A stretch of 64,000 nucleotides of DNA. It comes from Pezicula radicicola. Lineage: Eukaryota > Ascomycota > Leotiomycetes > Helotiales > Dermateaceae. A program made the translations under genes and the position numbers. Location of the stretch: contig PDUO01000003.1 in the NCBI GenBank assembly GCA_003008705.1, positions 1,891 to 65,890 on the forward strand, in the 5' to 3' direction. A model generated the notes under the pieces. That model saw only the letters and a program-made list of their open reading frames with translations, did not search any database and had not been told where the DNA came from. Shown in pieces: positions 12,973 through 25,023 of the stretch (position 1 is the first letter of the stretch; the number at the start of each line of letters is the position of its first letter).

Positions 12973-13143
12973 GTAGGCTACTAAAGTATATTTTAAGGGT
13001 TTCGGGATTCCTCCTCTCGTCGCAAGGTAAACATGTATAAAAGTGTATAGTATTCTGTAGGCTACTAAAGTGTGTTTTAAGGGTTTCGGGATTCCTCCTC
13101 TTGTAGCGAGGTAGTAAACATGTATAAAAGTGTACAGTATTCT
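12973..13143 (+). repeat. Two-copy tandem repeat (84 and 87 bp) upstream of MFS gene
   Basis: Unit 1 is 12973-13056 and unit 2 is 13057-13143. Both begin gtaggctactaaagt, contain gggtttcgggattcctcct, and end aaaagtgta(t/c)agtattct. They differ by a few substitutions and a 3-bp insertion. The array ends about 100 bp before the MFS start codon, so it may be part of the promoter or 5' leader. Confidence 0.85.
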
Positions 13144-13240
13144 CACTTAACGTGAATGTCCAACACAGTGGCAACTCTAAATCGACCCAGCAGCCCCTTA
13201 TTCCTAGAGTAAACCATCAACCTTAGCAGTCTTCCTCGTA

Positions 13241-15001
13241 ATGTCAGACACCAAAATCGCCGACAGCCATCATATCGAGGATACGAAGAGTGCTGAAGGT
13301 ATCCATCCTCATCACTTGCGTGAGATTGACCAAGGAAACAATGCAGTGCTACTAGATATCGGGTTGGGCGACGAGAAAGGGGATGCCGGCTCCCTCAAGC
13401 TAGCCAGGGATGGGCATGTATGCTGCTTCGAATCCGCAGAAAAGATCCCAACTCGTCTGATGCTGATAATATACTAGACCGTTTTAATCCCACAACCATC
13501 AGATAATCCTGAGGATCCTCTCAACTGGTCAGGGTTTAAGAAGAATATGATTTTATTCATCGTTGCCTTGTCGGCGTTCTGCGGAGATTTTAGTTCTGGA
13601 GCTGGAATACCCTGCATCTTTCCGCAAGGAGCTGAATGGAATATGGACCCCAACAAGGTCAATTACGCTGGAAATTTAAACGTAATTATGCTGTGAGTAT
13701 CGAAGGTTACGCATGTATTCATCTTATATAATACCAGTGCTAACACACGATTCGCAGTGGAATTGGTGGCATTTGGTGGATTCCGTGTATCTACTTTTGG
13801 GGTCGCGCACCGGTTCTTTTCTGGACAGTACTAGCAGGGACCCTTTTCACCTTAGGCTGCTGCCTCACGACAAGCTTCCCAGTCTTCTACGGTCTGCGGG
13901 CACTTCAAGGATTCACACTTACGGCGGGCCAGACGATCGGCCTGGCATATATCAAAGATATGTTCTACTTCCATGAGCATGCACGAAAAATCGGCCTCTG
14001 GGCAGGTCTGTTCCTACTGTCTCCGTACTGTGGACCGATGTTTGGCAACTTTATCATCGACGGCACGGGGTCGTGGAGAGCCGTGTTCTGGCTCGTCTTT
14101 GCCATTTGTTGTTGTGATCTCGTCCTGATTATTCTGTTCGCCGATGAATCGTGGTACAGGCGCGACATCTCCCAAGCCGATCAGCCATCACGGGGTGCTA
14201 GACTATCTCGATTGATCGGGATCTGGCAGATCCAAGTGCATGACGGTTATTTCCTACCCCTCGCCACTGCCTACCTTCGTCTATGGTCCGTTTTTATCAA
14301 GCCTATTATAATTCCTACCATGATTTACCAGTGAGTCTTCAACATCCTCTTTCCTTGTTCATAGCACTAATCTGTTAAATGGCAGAATGTTAAGTTTCAT
14401 GTGGTCAGTTGGCATTAACATCACTTCCTCGATTCTCTTTGCAACTCCGAAGGCGGTAGGTGGGTATGGCTTCAACGCTAAAGCCCTCGGGTTTCTATAC
14501 CTTACACCTATCGTCGGTGTTTCTCTGGGTGAGCTCTTTGGCCATTTTTTCAACGACTTTTTGACAAATCGATATATCCGAAAGCACCAGGGGGTCTTTA
14601 AGCCTGAGGTACGTCTCTGGACCAATTATATCGCCGGATTTTTCATGATTCCTGGTCTCATCATCGTTGGACAAGCATTAGAGAAGCACCTTCACTACTC
14701 GGCTATTATTATGGGCTGGGGAATGTACGTTTTTGGGGTCATGCTAGCATCGGTGGCTATTACTACATATGCGTTGGACTCGTACCCAACGAGATCCGGA
14801 GAGGTTTCCTGCTTTCTCAACTTCGCTCGCGTTGGTGGAGGCTTTACTGTTGGCTACTTCCAACAGCCATGGGGTGGACGGGATGGATATGATGTTTCTT
14901 TCGGAGTCCAAGCTCTGCTGGTCGCTGTGGCATTCACTATCTTGATCTGTATTCACAGGTTCGGAGCAAGTATGAGAGCAAAAGGGGGCTCTGTAGATTA
15001 G
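13241..15001 (+). CDS. MFS transporter (drug:H+ antiporter-type), 526 aa
   Basis: Exons 13241-13417, 13478-13692, 13758-14330 and 14386-15001; introns of 60, 65 and 55 bp, all GT-AG and in phase. The start is the first ATG of the frame. A hydrophilic N-terminus of about 60 residues leads to the fungal signature IPQPSDNPEDPLNWS, then about 12 hydrophobic segments. A family-typical block around FWGRAPV and RALQGFTLTAGQTIG is visible, with a central cytoplasmic loop around SWYRRDISQ. It probably moves small molecules across the plasma membrane by proton coupling; the substrate cannot be told from sequence. It lies between two direct GC-rich repeats, which may be transposon-derived. Confidence 0.88.
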
Positions 15002-15174
15002 TTGAATCCCCGGTCAATTTTAAGGAGGGAGGGAATCTGTTGGGTAATATTACTCTCCTCTATAGTCTCTATCTTCAATACGTAAACTAAAAAGAGTGTT
15101 TTCGACTTGTTTCCTTATATAAATTTTAGTTGCTCGCCGCGTTTTATAGGTAGTGTTGTGATTCAGAGGTAGAT

Positions 15175-15590
15175 CTAGCGGTAATAGCTATTATTAAATC
15201 TTCTACCGTACTTATCTACTTTTTATATAATCTATAATTCTACTATACTATTATTTAATCCTACTATATCTCTCTAGATTACTTAAGCTAGACTACTAAT
15301 TAGTATTATAATATCTTTTCCTTTAATATAGATTCTATTCTACTCTATTTAGTATAATATATTAGATTAGATTTAATTATTAAATATTTAACTATAATAT
15401 TCTTAATACTTAAAGACTTATTTAAAGAGTATTATAATATATATATTTTATTTAATATAGGAGAAAATTAGTTAATTATTTATTTATAATCTATAAATAA
15501 CTTTAATATTACTTTATTCCCTTATCCTTAGATAATAATTTATATTTAAATTATTTATTATATTTAAATTAATTAATTATTTAGTAGGTA
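15175..15590. repeat. Small RIP-saturated island
   Basis: About 400 bp lacking CpG, CpA and TpG, as in the left-end block, and sharply bounded by normal DNA. Probably a heavily mutated fragment of a repeated element. Confidence 0.65.
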
Positions 15591-15689
15591 ATCATTTAGT
15601 CGGTGGATTATTTAGTAACAGTTGTAGTTACTTCGGCGGTCTTAAATTAAAGCTAGTTTTTAGCCTTGCGACTACCTTTACCTTAAGGC

Positions 15690-15860
15690 CTCGCTTGCCC
15701 CTGTGGTTTACCTATGGTGCGCGTGCGCCTAGCCCAGCGGGCCTAGCCGGCTCGCTTGCGGCCGCGTGCCCACGTGACCCAGACACCGGTACCGCCCCGA
15801 CCGGCTATCGGTTCCAAGGCGTATGCTGTTAGGAGTTCCTTTAATCTCAGCCGTAATACC
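15690..15860 (+). repeat. GC-rich dispersed repeat, copy 2
   Basis: Shares with 12,781-12,930, in order and orientation: gcgcctagccca, cctagccgg, gcttgcggcc, cccacgtgaccc, gacaccggtacc and aaggcgtatgctgttagg. The two copies are diverged and about 2.9 kb apart, on either side of the MFS gene. Confidence 0.65.
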
Positions 15861-15895
15861 CCGCAGCTCAGCTGTTAAGCCTCCTAAGTCGTGGG

Positions 15896-16077
15896 TATCC
15901 CTTTCCCTGTATATTAGCAAAGATGTCAAGGATTCGACACTCCGCTCGTCTACCACCGCTTAACGCGTCTCGAAGGCAAACATAGGAAGTTTATTAGTTA
16001 GAACTACTTCGTTTAATCGATAACTTAATGCACGTCCCTGTGGCCCGAGTGTTTGCTAATATACAGGGGAAGGGATA
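15896..16077. repeat. 26-bp inverted repeat with 130-bp spacer
   Basis: The arm at 15896-15921 (starts tatccctttccctg, ends ttagcaaa) is the reverse complement of 16052-16077 with one mismatch. The arms do not extend further. It could be a small inverted-repeat element or a transcribed hairpin. Confidence 0.75.
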
Positions 16078-17985
16078 GGTGAGAGGTTCAATAAGCGATG
16101 TAGATGTCTTGTGTAACACACCTGGAAATCTCTATCAGGAATATTATTAGTAGAATTTCGGACATAGACTCTCAAGAATAAAGCTATATATTTCAACACT
16201 AAAAGAACTCGTCAGTATAAGATCCCTAGTCTTTATCATCTCCTCTATCGCTAGGTAAACACTTCGCTCATTGCTACTACAACACCTCGAAGAATCAACT
16301 ATTCTAGATTGTCTACATTCGGCTATACTAGGTTTTAATGAATATTTAGTAATCTAAAATTATAATTCCTATTAACATTTAATCTCAACTATAATGCTTT
16401 CTTTAAAAGTTTAAAGTGTTATATAGGTAATAAGCGAAGTATTCCTAGTTATAAAGGAGATACTGTACTATTGCCCTAAACTAGCTATTTTCAAGGTAGG
16501 AAGTATATAAAGTACAGGATGTTAAGGCTATTGATTAGATATTCTAAGTGTCTATCTAAGTAATGATATAATGTCCTTAGGGTTTTCACTAGGACAAAAA
16601 TCTTGATAACTATAAGTGTTGTTTAGGTATTGAAAGACCTTATAATATAGCTAAGCAAGTGGTATTTTACAGACAGCTTTTGCCAAGTCATAAATTATGT
16701 ATGGACGGTGTACGGTGCGAGTCTAAAAGTCTCCTGCCATTCAGAGCTTGCCCCTGCAATCTGTGGCCTCCCCCCCGGATTCCTGTCCAATAATCGTAGT
16801 CTCCAATTTTCGAAGTTCACCCATCAATATCACATTACGTTTCCCTTCGTGGAGACCCTGTTCACAGTGTAGTCTTTCCACTAACGTGGGGCCAGAGTAG
16901 ATGAACGTGGCTAGCATGGATGCGTCGTGTAATTTCGTTCCTAGTCTGTTAGACAAGTGTTAGCTGAAATTTACCCTGTATTGAAGGTCAACGCACTTAG
17001 TATTGTAAGCTCGTGACATTGGATATTCCGAACAATGCTTCCCAACTTCCATCTTAGCCTTAGGATCTGCCATTATTTCGTATGTTTCTGTACAGATCTC
17101 CTATCACGTGATCCTCCTTCCACAACGGGCACCGTACGTTCGCTCTTAGCACGACTAAGGATTTCCCCAAAGTATAATTTAAAGAGACGAATCGTATATA
17201 TATAGGAGAGGATTTTGGTTCTTAGATCGTTATTTCCACGGTCCAAATACACGAAAATTCATGGCTTTATACACGTCTACCACTGCTTCCAGCCGACACA
17301 TTTGAAATGCGAGAAAAGTAGAAACTTTGCAAGGTAGTATTTCGCAATTATCTCTGAGCATTTGCGCCGAGTTTGGGATTTGAGGTGCTATCTCGCGAGA
17401 TACCTGTTTGCGTTTTCATCAACTGGGATAAAATTGTCGCCTAGCTGATCTGATCAATGGGCAAATGGCTGCCTCGAGAATCTCGCAACTATCTCGCAAA
17501 CAGCTCGCAGGCACAATTTCGCCCTCTACGCTCACTGCTACACATTGCATCCTTCGAAATCACTGTCATCATATGTTACTGGCTCGGAAACTGCTTGGGG
17601 GATGTCCCCGTGAAGGATTCTAAAGCCTGCAGTGGTGGCGCTTCGACGAGCTTATTATATAATTGACTGACTGACTTAATGGCCACTCTGCTTAGATTGA
17701 TGTCATTTCCTCGCCTCTTCAGATCGTGACGGCAGACAATTTAAAGCCAAAATAGACACTAGCATGTTACCAATACGGGAGAGATTGGGATGTGATGCCT
17801 TCTGCCTTTGGATTCGACAGATATGCCGGAATCGGAGCTATACATGAAAGGGCCCGTTCAAATAACTCCCGTTTTTGGCACCCGTCTGGAGCGTCGGAAT
17901 TGATAGCTGATAGCAATTGCCTCAGGGTTGAATTATACTTGTCATTCCAGTACGGATTTTAAATACTGTAGAAAGTAATTAGCGA

Positions 17986-20900
17986 TTATAGTGTACACTT
18001 GGGCAGACAAAATACCCGCAGAGTCCCTATGCCAATACCCACTTCTGGTAAAGGACCTTGACCGAAAGTTACTTGAGCTAGCATCCTTTTCCGTTTCTGT
18101 ATGTCAACGATTTGCTGTTCCAGGATATCAGTATTGTAATGCGGGCGAGTCAAGGAGAGGGGATACTGCAGAAGTTACATGAATGTTTATAACTTACCTC
18201 CTCAAATGAATCTCGCATGAGATATCGGATTGTCGTCACATTGCGCGTTTGGCCAACTCGGTGAACTCGACAGAGGGCCTGCTCTTCAACCATAGGATTC
18301 CAGTGCGGTTCCAGAAGATAGACTCGTGATGCAGGAGTGAGATCAAGACTATAGGTAAGGATTAGCACTAACAATTATTTATGTGGGTGGCGGAACGGAC
18401 CCTGCACCGCCACAGGTGATAGAGACGAGAATAACGCGAGTATACTCGTTTTCGTCAAAGGTTCGTAGAGATTCGAATCTTTTAGCAAGAGTTGTTTTGC
18501 CATCAATTCGCGTGTATGGAATATTATACGCCTCAAGCATCAGTTGAACAAGATCGAGGGTATGGGTCCAGTAAGAGAAGACCGCACTATAAAGTAGTCA
18601 GTATGGATTAAATAGACCTTTATTGCTCACGAACCTCTTTTCGGCTGCACAGTGCTTAGAAATATCTGCTATGAGAGCTTTGATCTTTGTCGACATGCGC
18701 TCGATACGCGATGCAGGATCGCAAGTATTTGCTGAAGTTGGTAGTCCAAAGTCCATGGAGACTACATGCTCGATAGGAAAGGCCTGGGACAACGGCATCG
18801 AATCCAGTTCATTGTTACCAAGTTGAGGACTGCAGAGGTCACAAAGTACGAGCCCGCAAGCGCTCAGTTGTCGTTGCTCGTCAGTCCCCGCAGATGGCAA
18901 GCCTTCAAGGGCTTCCTCTAGAAGATCAGTGCCGCAGTTTGAGCAACTTGCGGCCGCGCTAAGTATATCACCAACGGATGATGGCGCAGGGGGGGTTTGC
19001 GACGACAAACCGAAGTCGTCGTTGGAGTGGGAGCCAGCCTTCTCCAGAGTATTCTGAGCAAGGAGGCCGTGATTACAGATTAAGCGAAGGACGTTGAGTA
19101 TGGCCAAGGCATTGAATGTCTTGCTTTGTTCGTTGCCCGATGAAACTGCCTCGTCAAGCAGTGCTCGTGATCGAATCTTTGCGGCTTCGTACTTTGCGCG
19201 CTCAACAGGCGTAAAGTTCAGATGATGAATTTCGTCGATCCGACGAGGAAGCATAACCACTGTCTTCGAACGGCTGATCGTAATCGCGCGCACTAGTGTC
19301 TTCAATCTTAAAAACCCTTGTGGGTCCGCATTCTGCCAAGGTCGGGAGATTTCTTCCTCAAAGACTCTAGGATCAGAGTACGGATGCACTTGCAGGAACC
19401 TAACGATGCTTGCAAAGTCTGTGAGTTTGTTCTGAATAGGGGTGCCAGTTATTGCCCATCTTTTCCCGGATCGAAGAGAGCAACAAGCTTGAGCAAGATG
19501 ACTGTGCGGATTTTGTATGATGTGTGCTACCTTAATGAGCATGCAGTCGAGTCAAGAAACAGGTTGCACGATCATGATAAGCTCACCTTCGTCGAGAACC
19601 ACTCGATGCCAAAGCAATGAGAATACAGTACCACTAGTTCCCAAATCTCCCGTGCATTGCCTCCAGATAGAGGAAATGGTATGATAGGTTGTTATGACAA
19701 CGTCAAATTGTCCAAGTAAATTTACCTCCTTCCTGTTCTGCCCATGGTAGACGTGCCATTTTAAAGTCCCTCCCAATAAATGCCTAGAAAGTGCTCAGAA
19801 TCAGCAGACACGATAACAAAAAAATGATATAAAACAATGCCAGATCCACATAGAATGGATGACTTACAGTTTAAATTGTTTCTCCCAAGATTGAATAACT
19901 GTGCAGTGTTAGTAGACATTCGACAAATAATGAGGGAGGAAATATGTACGAGCTGGAGGAACGACAACCAAAGTTGTCTTTACAATGGTTGGAGGCGTAT
20001 GGCCATGGGGCTCAGGAGTAATTGGGGGCGACAGAAGGCTTCCGTTTGCTTGGTTGTATGCAATGAGGCTCATCATGCTGAGTGTCTTACCCAAACCCAT
20101 ATCATCTGCCAAAAGACCACCATGGAAGTTTGGTGGTGCATCAGTGGAGGTGAATCCATTAACGTTGTTTTTATACCTAAAATATACCTCATTAATGATG
20201 TCAATCATAAAGAAAAGACCATCATCCCTACCTGATCCTTCCAAACGCGTCTCTGTCTCTGCGCCAAATGTCCCGATCGCTCTCTAGCGCCCAGCCTTCC
20301 TCGCGATGGATCATAAATGTTAAGGCCTTTTTTTGGTGTCTTGGGAAGATCAGCCGGAGAAAGGATCCAGCAGGGATAGTTCACTTACGCAAACAAAGAA
20401 GTTTTTACAATAGACGGCGTCTCTGTCTCGGGCAATGAAGTTTCCTTTTCCATTAGCTGTGCCAGCAAATCAGGTCCAGCTTCGAGTCTCTCGATTTCAA
20501 GATTTACAATCGGAGAGTTAAACGAGTCTGACATTATAGGGTCATCGGATTCTGCTATGAGTATATGCGGATTTCGATAAAGCACACGTCGCTCACACCC
20601 GACAGGATCTTGCAGATACATCTGGTGCTTTGATAAGTGGTCGCCGACCACCTCTAACAGATCTTCTGTTCCAAATATGATCACATTGAGAAGCCATATC
20701 TGCGACGGCCGTCCACGGCGTCTTTCGTGATACGAATTCCCTTTTTGAAGGACGGTTTTCGAATGACAGTAGAGCTGTGTGCTCACCTCAACCACCGAGT
20801 CCAACTCGCTAAGTAGTCGACAGGTTGTCGCACATGTTATTTCGAAGAGCATATCGGGATGCATAGGTGAGGAGAGGCCGTTAGGGCTCTGGAAGCAGAC

Positions 20901-21308
20901 TGGGATCGTTGTTGAGCTCGAACCCAGTCCACTCTTGAGGTTCACAGCAATATCGGATAGCTATGGCGGTCAGTCAATAGGTAAAGCGCTCCTTGATGCA
21001 GTAATAGAGGTCCTACGAACCATTCCATAACAGAGTTCTGATTGTTCATCCTCTTGGCCTTCGCTCAACCCCACCTTCTCGGCATCTTCCCCGCCCACGC
21101 CATTGGAGTACCTACTACTCTGAGAAGACAGGCAGGTACCATCTGTAGACGTATACCTTGTACTGGCTGTGGGCGCCTCAATTTCGTGTTCCGATGCGTA
21201 CAGAGGAAGGTCAATAGAGGGTATATGCGTTGAGATTGAGACGGGTTGAGGGTGCCGCGATAGGTCGTTGAATCGTCTGCGTTTGGCGGGTCGCTCGCTG
21301 CCGTCCAT
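17986..21308 (-). CDS. SNF2-family DNA-dependent ATPase, Rad5/HLTF-like, 926 aa
   Basis: Ten exons: 21308-21021, 20960-20389, 20339-20232, 20176-19950, 19898-19868 (31 bp), 19783-19587, 19526-18635, 18586-18401, 18348-18198 and 18114-17986. All junctions are GT-AG and phases agree throughout. The start is ATG at 21308 (MDGSERPAKRRR, a basic nuclear-signal-like start); an upstream GTG is not used. Motifs in order: HQKKALTFMIHREEGW; Walker A GGLLADDMGLGKTLSM; DEAH split by an intron; TGTPIQNK; a degenerate RING (CSNCGTDLL, later CGLVLCDLC); VFSYWTHTLDLVQ; TCGGAGLDLTPASRVYLLEP; WNPMVEEQALCRVHRVGQ. The enzyme would use ATP to translocate on DNA, typically in chromatin remodelling or post-replication repair. 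The RING has lost some usual spacing, so E3 ligase activity is doubtful. It is divergent from the NACHT gene across a 305-bp shared promoter. Confidence 0.93.
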
Positions 21309-21613
21309 CTTCACCTAGGTAGTCATCGCCTTCTTGTGAAATCCGAACGTGGATTTGTTTTGGTGTAAGGTTAACTTTGACGTTGATGCGAAATAATTTG
21401 TCGAGTGGTATTATTCGTCTCAGGTCATTCAGATTTCTTGTTGCAGCCGGAGCTTGGGCAAGGCAGACAGACATCCATGGGCCGCCTTGCAGAAAGCCTA
21501 TGGCTTACTGCTACGTCGCAATTCGCAATGCATTTCATTCCTTCCTAATAAGCCTTTTTCCTCGATCATGATCAATTTCGTATCATCGCCGCCTTCTGTT
21601 GTCATCTTCGCCC
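21309..21613. promoter_or_regulatory. Bidirectional promoter region
   Basis: 305 bp between the start codons of the SNF2-like gene (minus) and the NACHT-C2H2 gene (plus). It must contain both promoters; no specific site was recognised. Confidence 0.5.
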
Positions 21614-24600
21614 ATGTCGAATCTTCAGAGTGTAATAATATCAGTCGCGTTTGAGAAACTCAGACGCGCGATCTCCGAGGAGGATGCCAGAACATTTGCT
21701 TCGACGGAACTTGGAGACGTGTGGGCGGCTGTTCGAGAGATTGAAAACAATCAGAGGAAGCGACAATCTTTGCAGAACTTACGACGAATTGAGCCCCTTC
21801 TGAGGGGTATTGAGATTTACGCAAAAGTGATCGAGGCTTTATGCAATGGAACCCCTTTCTTGTCGTACATTTGGGTTTGTGTTTCCCCTAGACGGCGCGT
21901 TGGTTAGTTTTGCTCATGTTTTTAGGCTCCCATCAAGTTGATGCTCCAGGTCAGTAGTCTTCAGGTCACCGGATGCGAGCATTAATCCTCCTCTAGCTTG
22001 CAAGCCCGCATCGTGACGTATTCGAAGCACTTCTGGCTGCTTACGCAGATATCGGCAGTGCCCTTCCACGGTTTGATCAGTGCCAGAATGGTTTCTTCGA
22101 AGACAAAGGATTCCGAAGCGTGCTAGATACCGTCTATCGTGACATTCTCGAATTCCATCAACAGGCCTATAAGTTCTTTCGCCGCAGAGGTGAGCTGCCT
22201 CTACTGCACCAAGGATTTGTTTAGTAAAGATAAATAGCATGGCCTGTTGTATTCCTGTCTTTATGGAAGGACTTTGGAAGCCGCTTTGATAGCATTATCG
22301 AATCACTAAGGAACCAACGAGACTTCGTCGATAATGAGGTTGCATCAATCAATATTATTGAGACCAAGGAAGCGCGCATAAGAGCCCAGATCGAAATACA
22401 GGAAAGGAACAAACGAACACTTGAACGTATTGAGAACGATGAGAAAACTACAAGAATTTCGCAGTTACAACACTCGGTCGCTTGGCTCTTAGTCGATGAC
22501 AGTATCCAAGAGAATGAATTCTATCGTATATCACGTCGAAGACATGATAAAACCTGTCACTGGATTGCAAAAGAGCCCAGATTGAGGGCTTGGGTAATGA
22601 ACGATGCTAAACACCCTCTCCTTTGGCTTAATGGCAAGCCTGGGGCTGGTCGGTTCTTATCTCTAGTTCTAACTACGGCAGCTAACTTCTTGCTATAGGA
22701 AAAAGTGTTATATGCTCTTATATCATTCAAAATATATCAGAGACACCAGGACTGAGCCCTTGCTACTACTTTTGTAGTAGTCAAGAGACGGGGAATTTAT
22801 CTACCCACATTCTGCGAACGGTCGCTCTACAGCTTTTGAGACAGCATCTTGAATTAGCCTCACTTATCGCAAATGAATTCGTATACTTAGGATTCAATTG
22901 TGGGATCACTCAGCTAAAAACCATTGTTCCAAAACTGCTCGAAATCGTCCCTTACACTAGGATCATTATTGATGGGCTAGACGAGTGCTCTATTGAGAAT
23001 CAGAAAGCAGTCTTGAGAGACCTACAAGCCCTCTGTTTAAGGCCAGGTGTACAATGCAAGATTCTTTTCTCTAGTCGAAAGGAAGTTCTCATTCGCGACA
23101 AGCTGTCCGGAAAGCCGCAAATCTCACTGGATAGAAGGACGGAAGTTGAGCTCGACATACGGTCATATGTGAAATACAATATTAAGCAGCTGCGTACAAC
23201 CGATGAAGTGCTTCTAGGCCGACTCGAATCGATTGTATCTGAGAAGGCAGACGGTCAGTGTCGTTCTGACAATTTGATCACTCAGCTGATAGTGGATAGG
23301 CATGTTTCTGTGGGTTCGTTTAGTTATCAATGAACTTGGATACTGTTACAACGACAAGGATCTAGAAGAAAGGGCCATAAATCTTCCTAGGGGGCTCATG
23401 AAGGCGTCAGATTGGCTCCCATTTAGCGTCAAAATCAGTCCTGACAAGTAACAGATATGAACGTATTCTCAACCGAATCATGGACGATGATCGACCGCCT
23501 TTCGCAAGGTCCCTGGCAATGAGGATCTTAGAGTGGATGGCCTGTTCTTATAGGCCCCTTAAGCTCTACGAAATACTTGATGGCATTAGTTTACGACCTG
23601 ACTCCACTATCCTCAGCACGACGAAGACCCAAAAGGAAGCACTCGATCTTTGCCGGCCTCTCATCGAAGAAGGCCCGTCAAACACGATCGAATTTGTGCA
23701 TTTCTCTGCGAAAGGGTTGTTATACTTCTCCCCATCTATCTGAAATTACTGACTCTTATAGGTACATCCTGGAAAAAGGATACGGACTTGAGGATGAGCC
23801 ATTCATATCTGTTAGCGATGCAAACTACAACATTTGCTTTTCCTGTGTAGCCTACTTGAATAGTAGCTTGGCTCTGCTACCAGTCAACAGCACAGACCAA
23901 GACCGGGCGTCCAGCATCGTCCAGGGGCGTCACGGTTTGCAGCTCTATGCAAATCAATTTTGGTTCAAACACCTCATGACTTATTGCAGCCAAGGACATC
24001 CTTGGCTCCCCGCCGACCTGATGATACAACTCGAGCAATTATTGCGATTTGAGAAGGATCATAACTTTGGAATTGCAAGCACCAAGGAGCTGTCTGCAGA
24101 TAGAAATGTCGAACTAGCAGTCCTCAATGAGGTTCCAGCCCTTAAGCGTCTTATCTCTAAAATTCTAAATTTCAGGGATAATCTCAATCAAAGCAATGTG
24201 TTTGACATTTCACCAGCAGGTTGGTTCACGTTCAAAACAGATCTTCTTTAGACTAATAGAAATATCTACAGAGGTCTCTTTCAACTCTTGTGCTAAAGAT
24301 CCTACGCATTTCAGTGCGACTCGGCATCACTATCAAGTCATGCTTGAATACCTCCTGAGTGACGAAGGAAGTCATCTACTTGCTAGCTCTGACCGAAACC
24401 ACTTACGCAATTTCAGAGAGACATATGGCGCTTCAGCGTTTGTTTGTCGGTATCTACATTGCTCAAAGGCCACTGATGGTTTCGACTCCTTGCAACAACG
24501 GAACGCCCATGAAGCCAGTCATCAGCGAAAGTTTCACTGTAGTCATCAATCTTGTGTCTATTTCCAAATTGGCTTTGCCACTCGTAGTACTTTGATCAAA

Positions 24601-24891
24601 CACAATGAAAAATATCACAACGCTGTCATGGACAGCGGTTCCTTTTTCAAAGCAATCGAAGCTCAGAAGCGGAAAAGAGTCTCCGGCACACAATCCGTAA
24701 GCAGTAATCACATCGAAGTTCCGGCCAACATGGAGAAGCAGCAGAAAAGATGCCTAGGTGCCCAAGATCAGCAACTCATTAACAAGCTTGCAAATGATCC
24801 CACTTCAGACCTATCAGGCTGGCCAAATACCGTGTTGATTCAGGAACGTATCGGTTCGATATTCAATATGTATGCAGCCCTCTCCTCATGA
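21614..24891 (+). CDS. NACHT (STAND) NTPase with C-terminal C2H2 zinc fingers, 962 aa
   Basis: Nine exons: 21614-21874, 21926-21949 (24-bp microexon), 21997-22189, 22238-22648, 22699-23253, 23300-23405, 23455-23715, 23762-24219 and 24272-24891. Introns are 46-52 bp and phases agree. The start is ATG at 21614. The helical N-terminus carries the family block YIWAPIKLMLQ followed by AYADIGSALPRFD. Walker A NGKPGAGKS (about residues 290-298) is interrupted by an intron; Walker B is IIIDGLDEC (about 385). WHD-like sequence follows (RILEWMACSYRPLKL). Near residues 810-865 two fingers are visible, the second being C-x4-C-x12-H-x4-H ending HNEKYH. No ankyrin, WD or TPR repeats are present, so the sensor part differs from typical fungal NLRs. 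Likely an intracellular signalling ATPase in recognition or cell death. The 3' end lies 132 bp before the next gene. Confidence 0.9.
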
Positions 24892-25023
24892 AACTAGGGA
24901 TAGGATGAATCTACTAACTATTTCTCTTGTGCTTAGTATTGGCAATCTCTGTTTTGCTTATACGCATCACCGGAACCAATTTACTGTAAACGAAGTTGTA
25001 GGAGTCGCCACGGAGCTTGAAAG

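Larger units (their letters stand above)
11704..13240. other. Intergenic region with AT-rich relic, GC-rich repeat and tandem duplication
   Basis: 11,780-12,240 is AT-rich and partly RIP-like. 12,781-12,930 is unusually GC-rich and resembles 15,690-15,860. 12,973-13,143 holds a tandem duplication. Short ORFs here look accidental. Confidence 0.6.
15002..17985. other. Gene-poor region with RIP island, GC-rich repeat and inverted repeat
   Basis: About 3 kb with no supported gene. 15,175-15,590 is nearly free of CpG, CpA and TpG (RIP-like). 15,690-15,860 is the second GC-rich repeat copy. 15,896-16,077 carries an inverted repeat. 16,300-16,700 is AT-rich. 16,740-17,985 has normal composition and only short unrecognised ORFs; around 17,390-17,510 there is a cluster of tctcgc/ctcgca words. 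Confidence 0.55.

Noticed and set aside
17390..17510. Clustered tctcgc/ctcgca words
   Set aside because: Irregular spacing and no matching gene start; not convincing as a binding-site array.
19837..20287. Plus-strand ORFs across the SNF2-like gene
   Set aside because: Shadows; the minus strand has a ten-exon gene with matching phases and helicase motifs.
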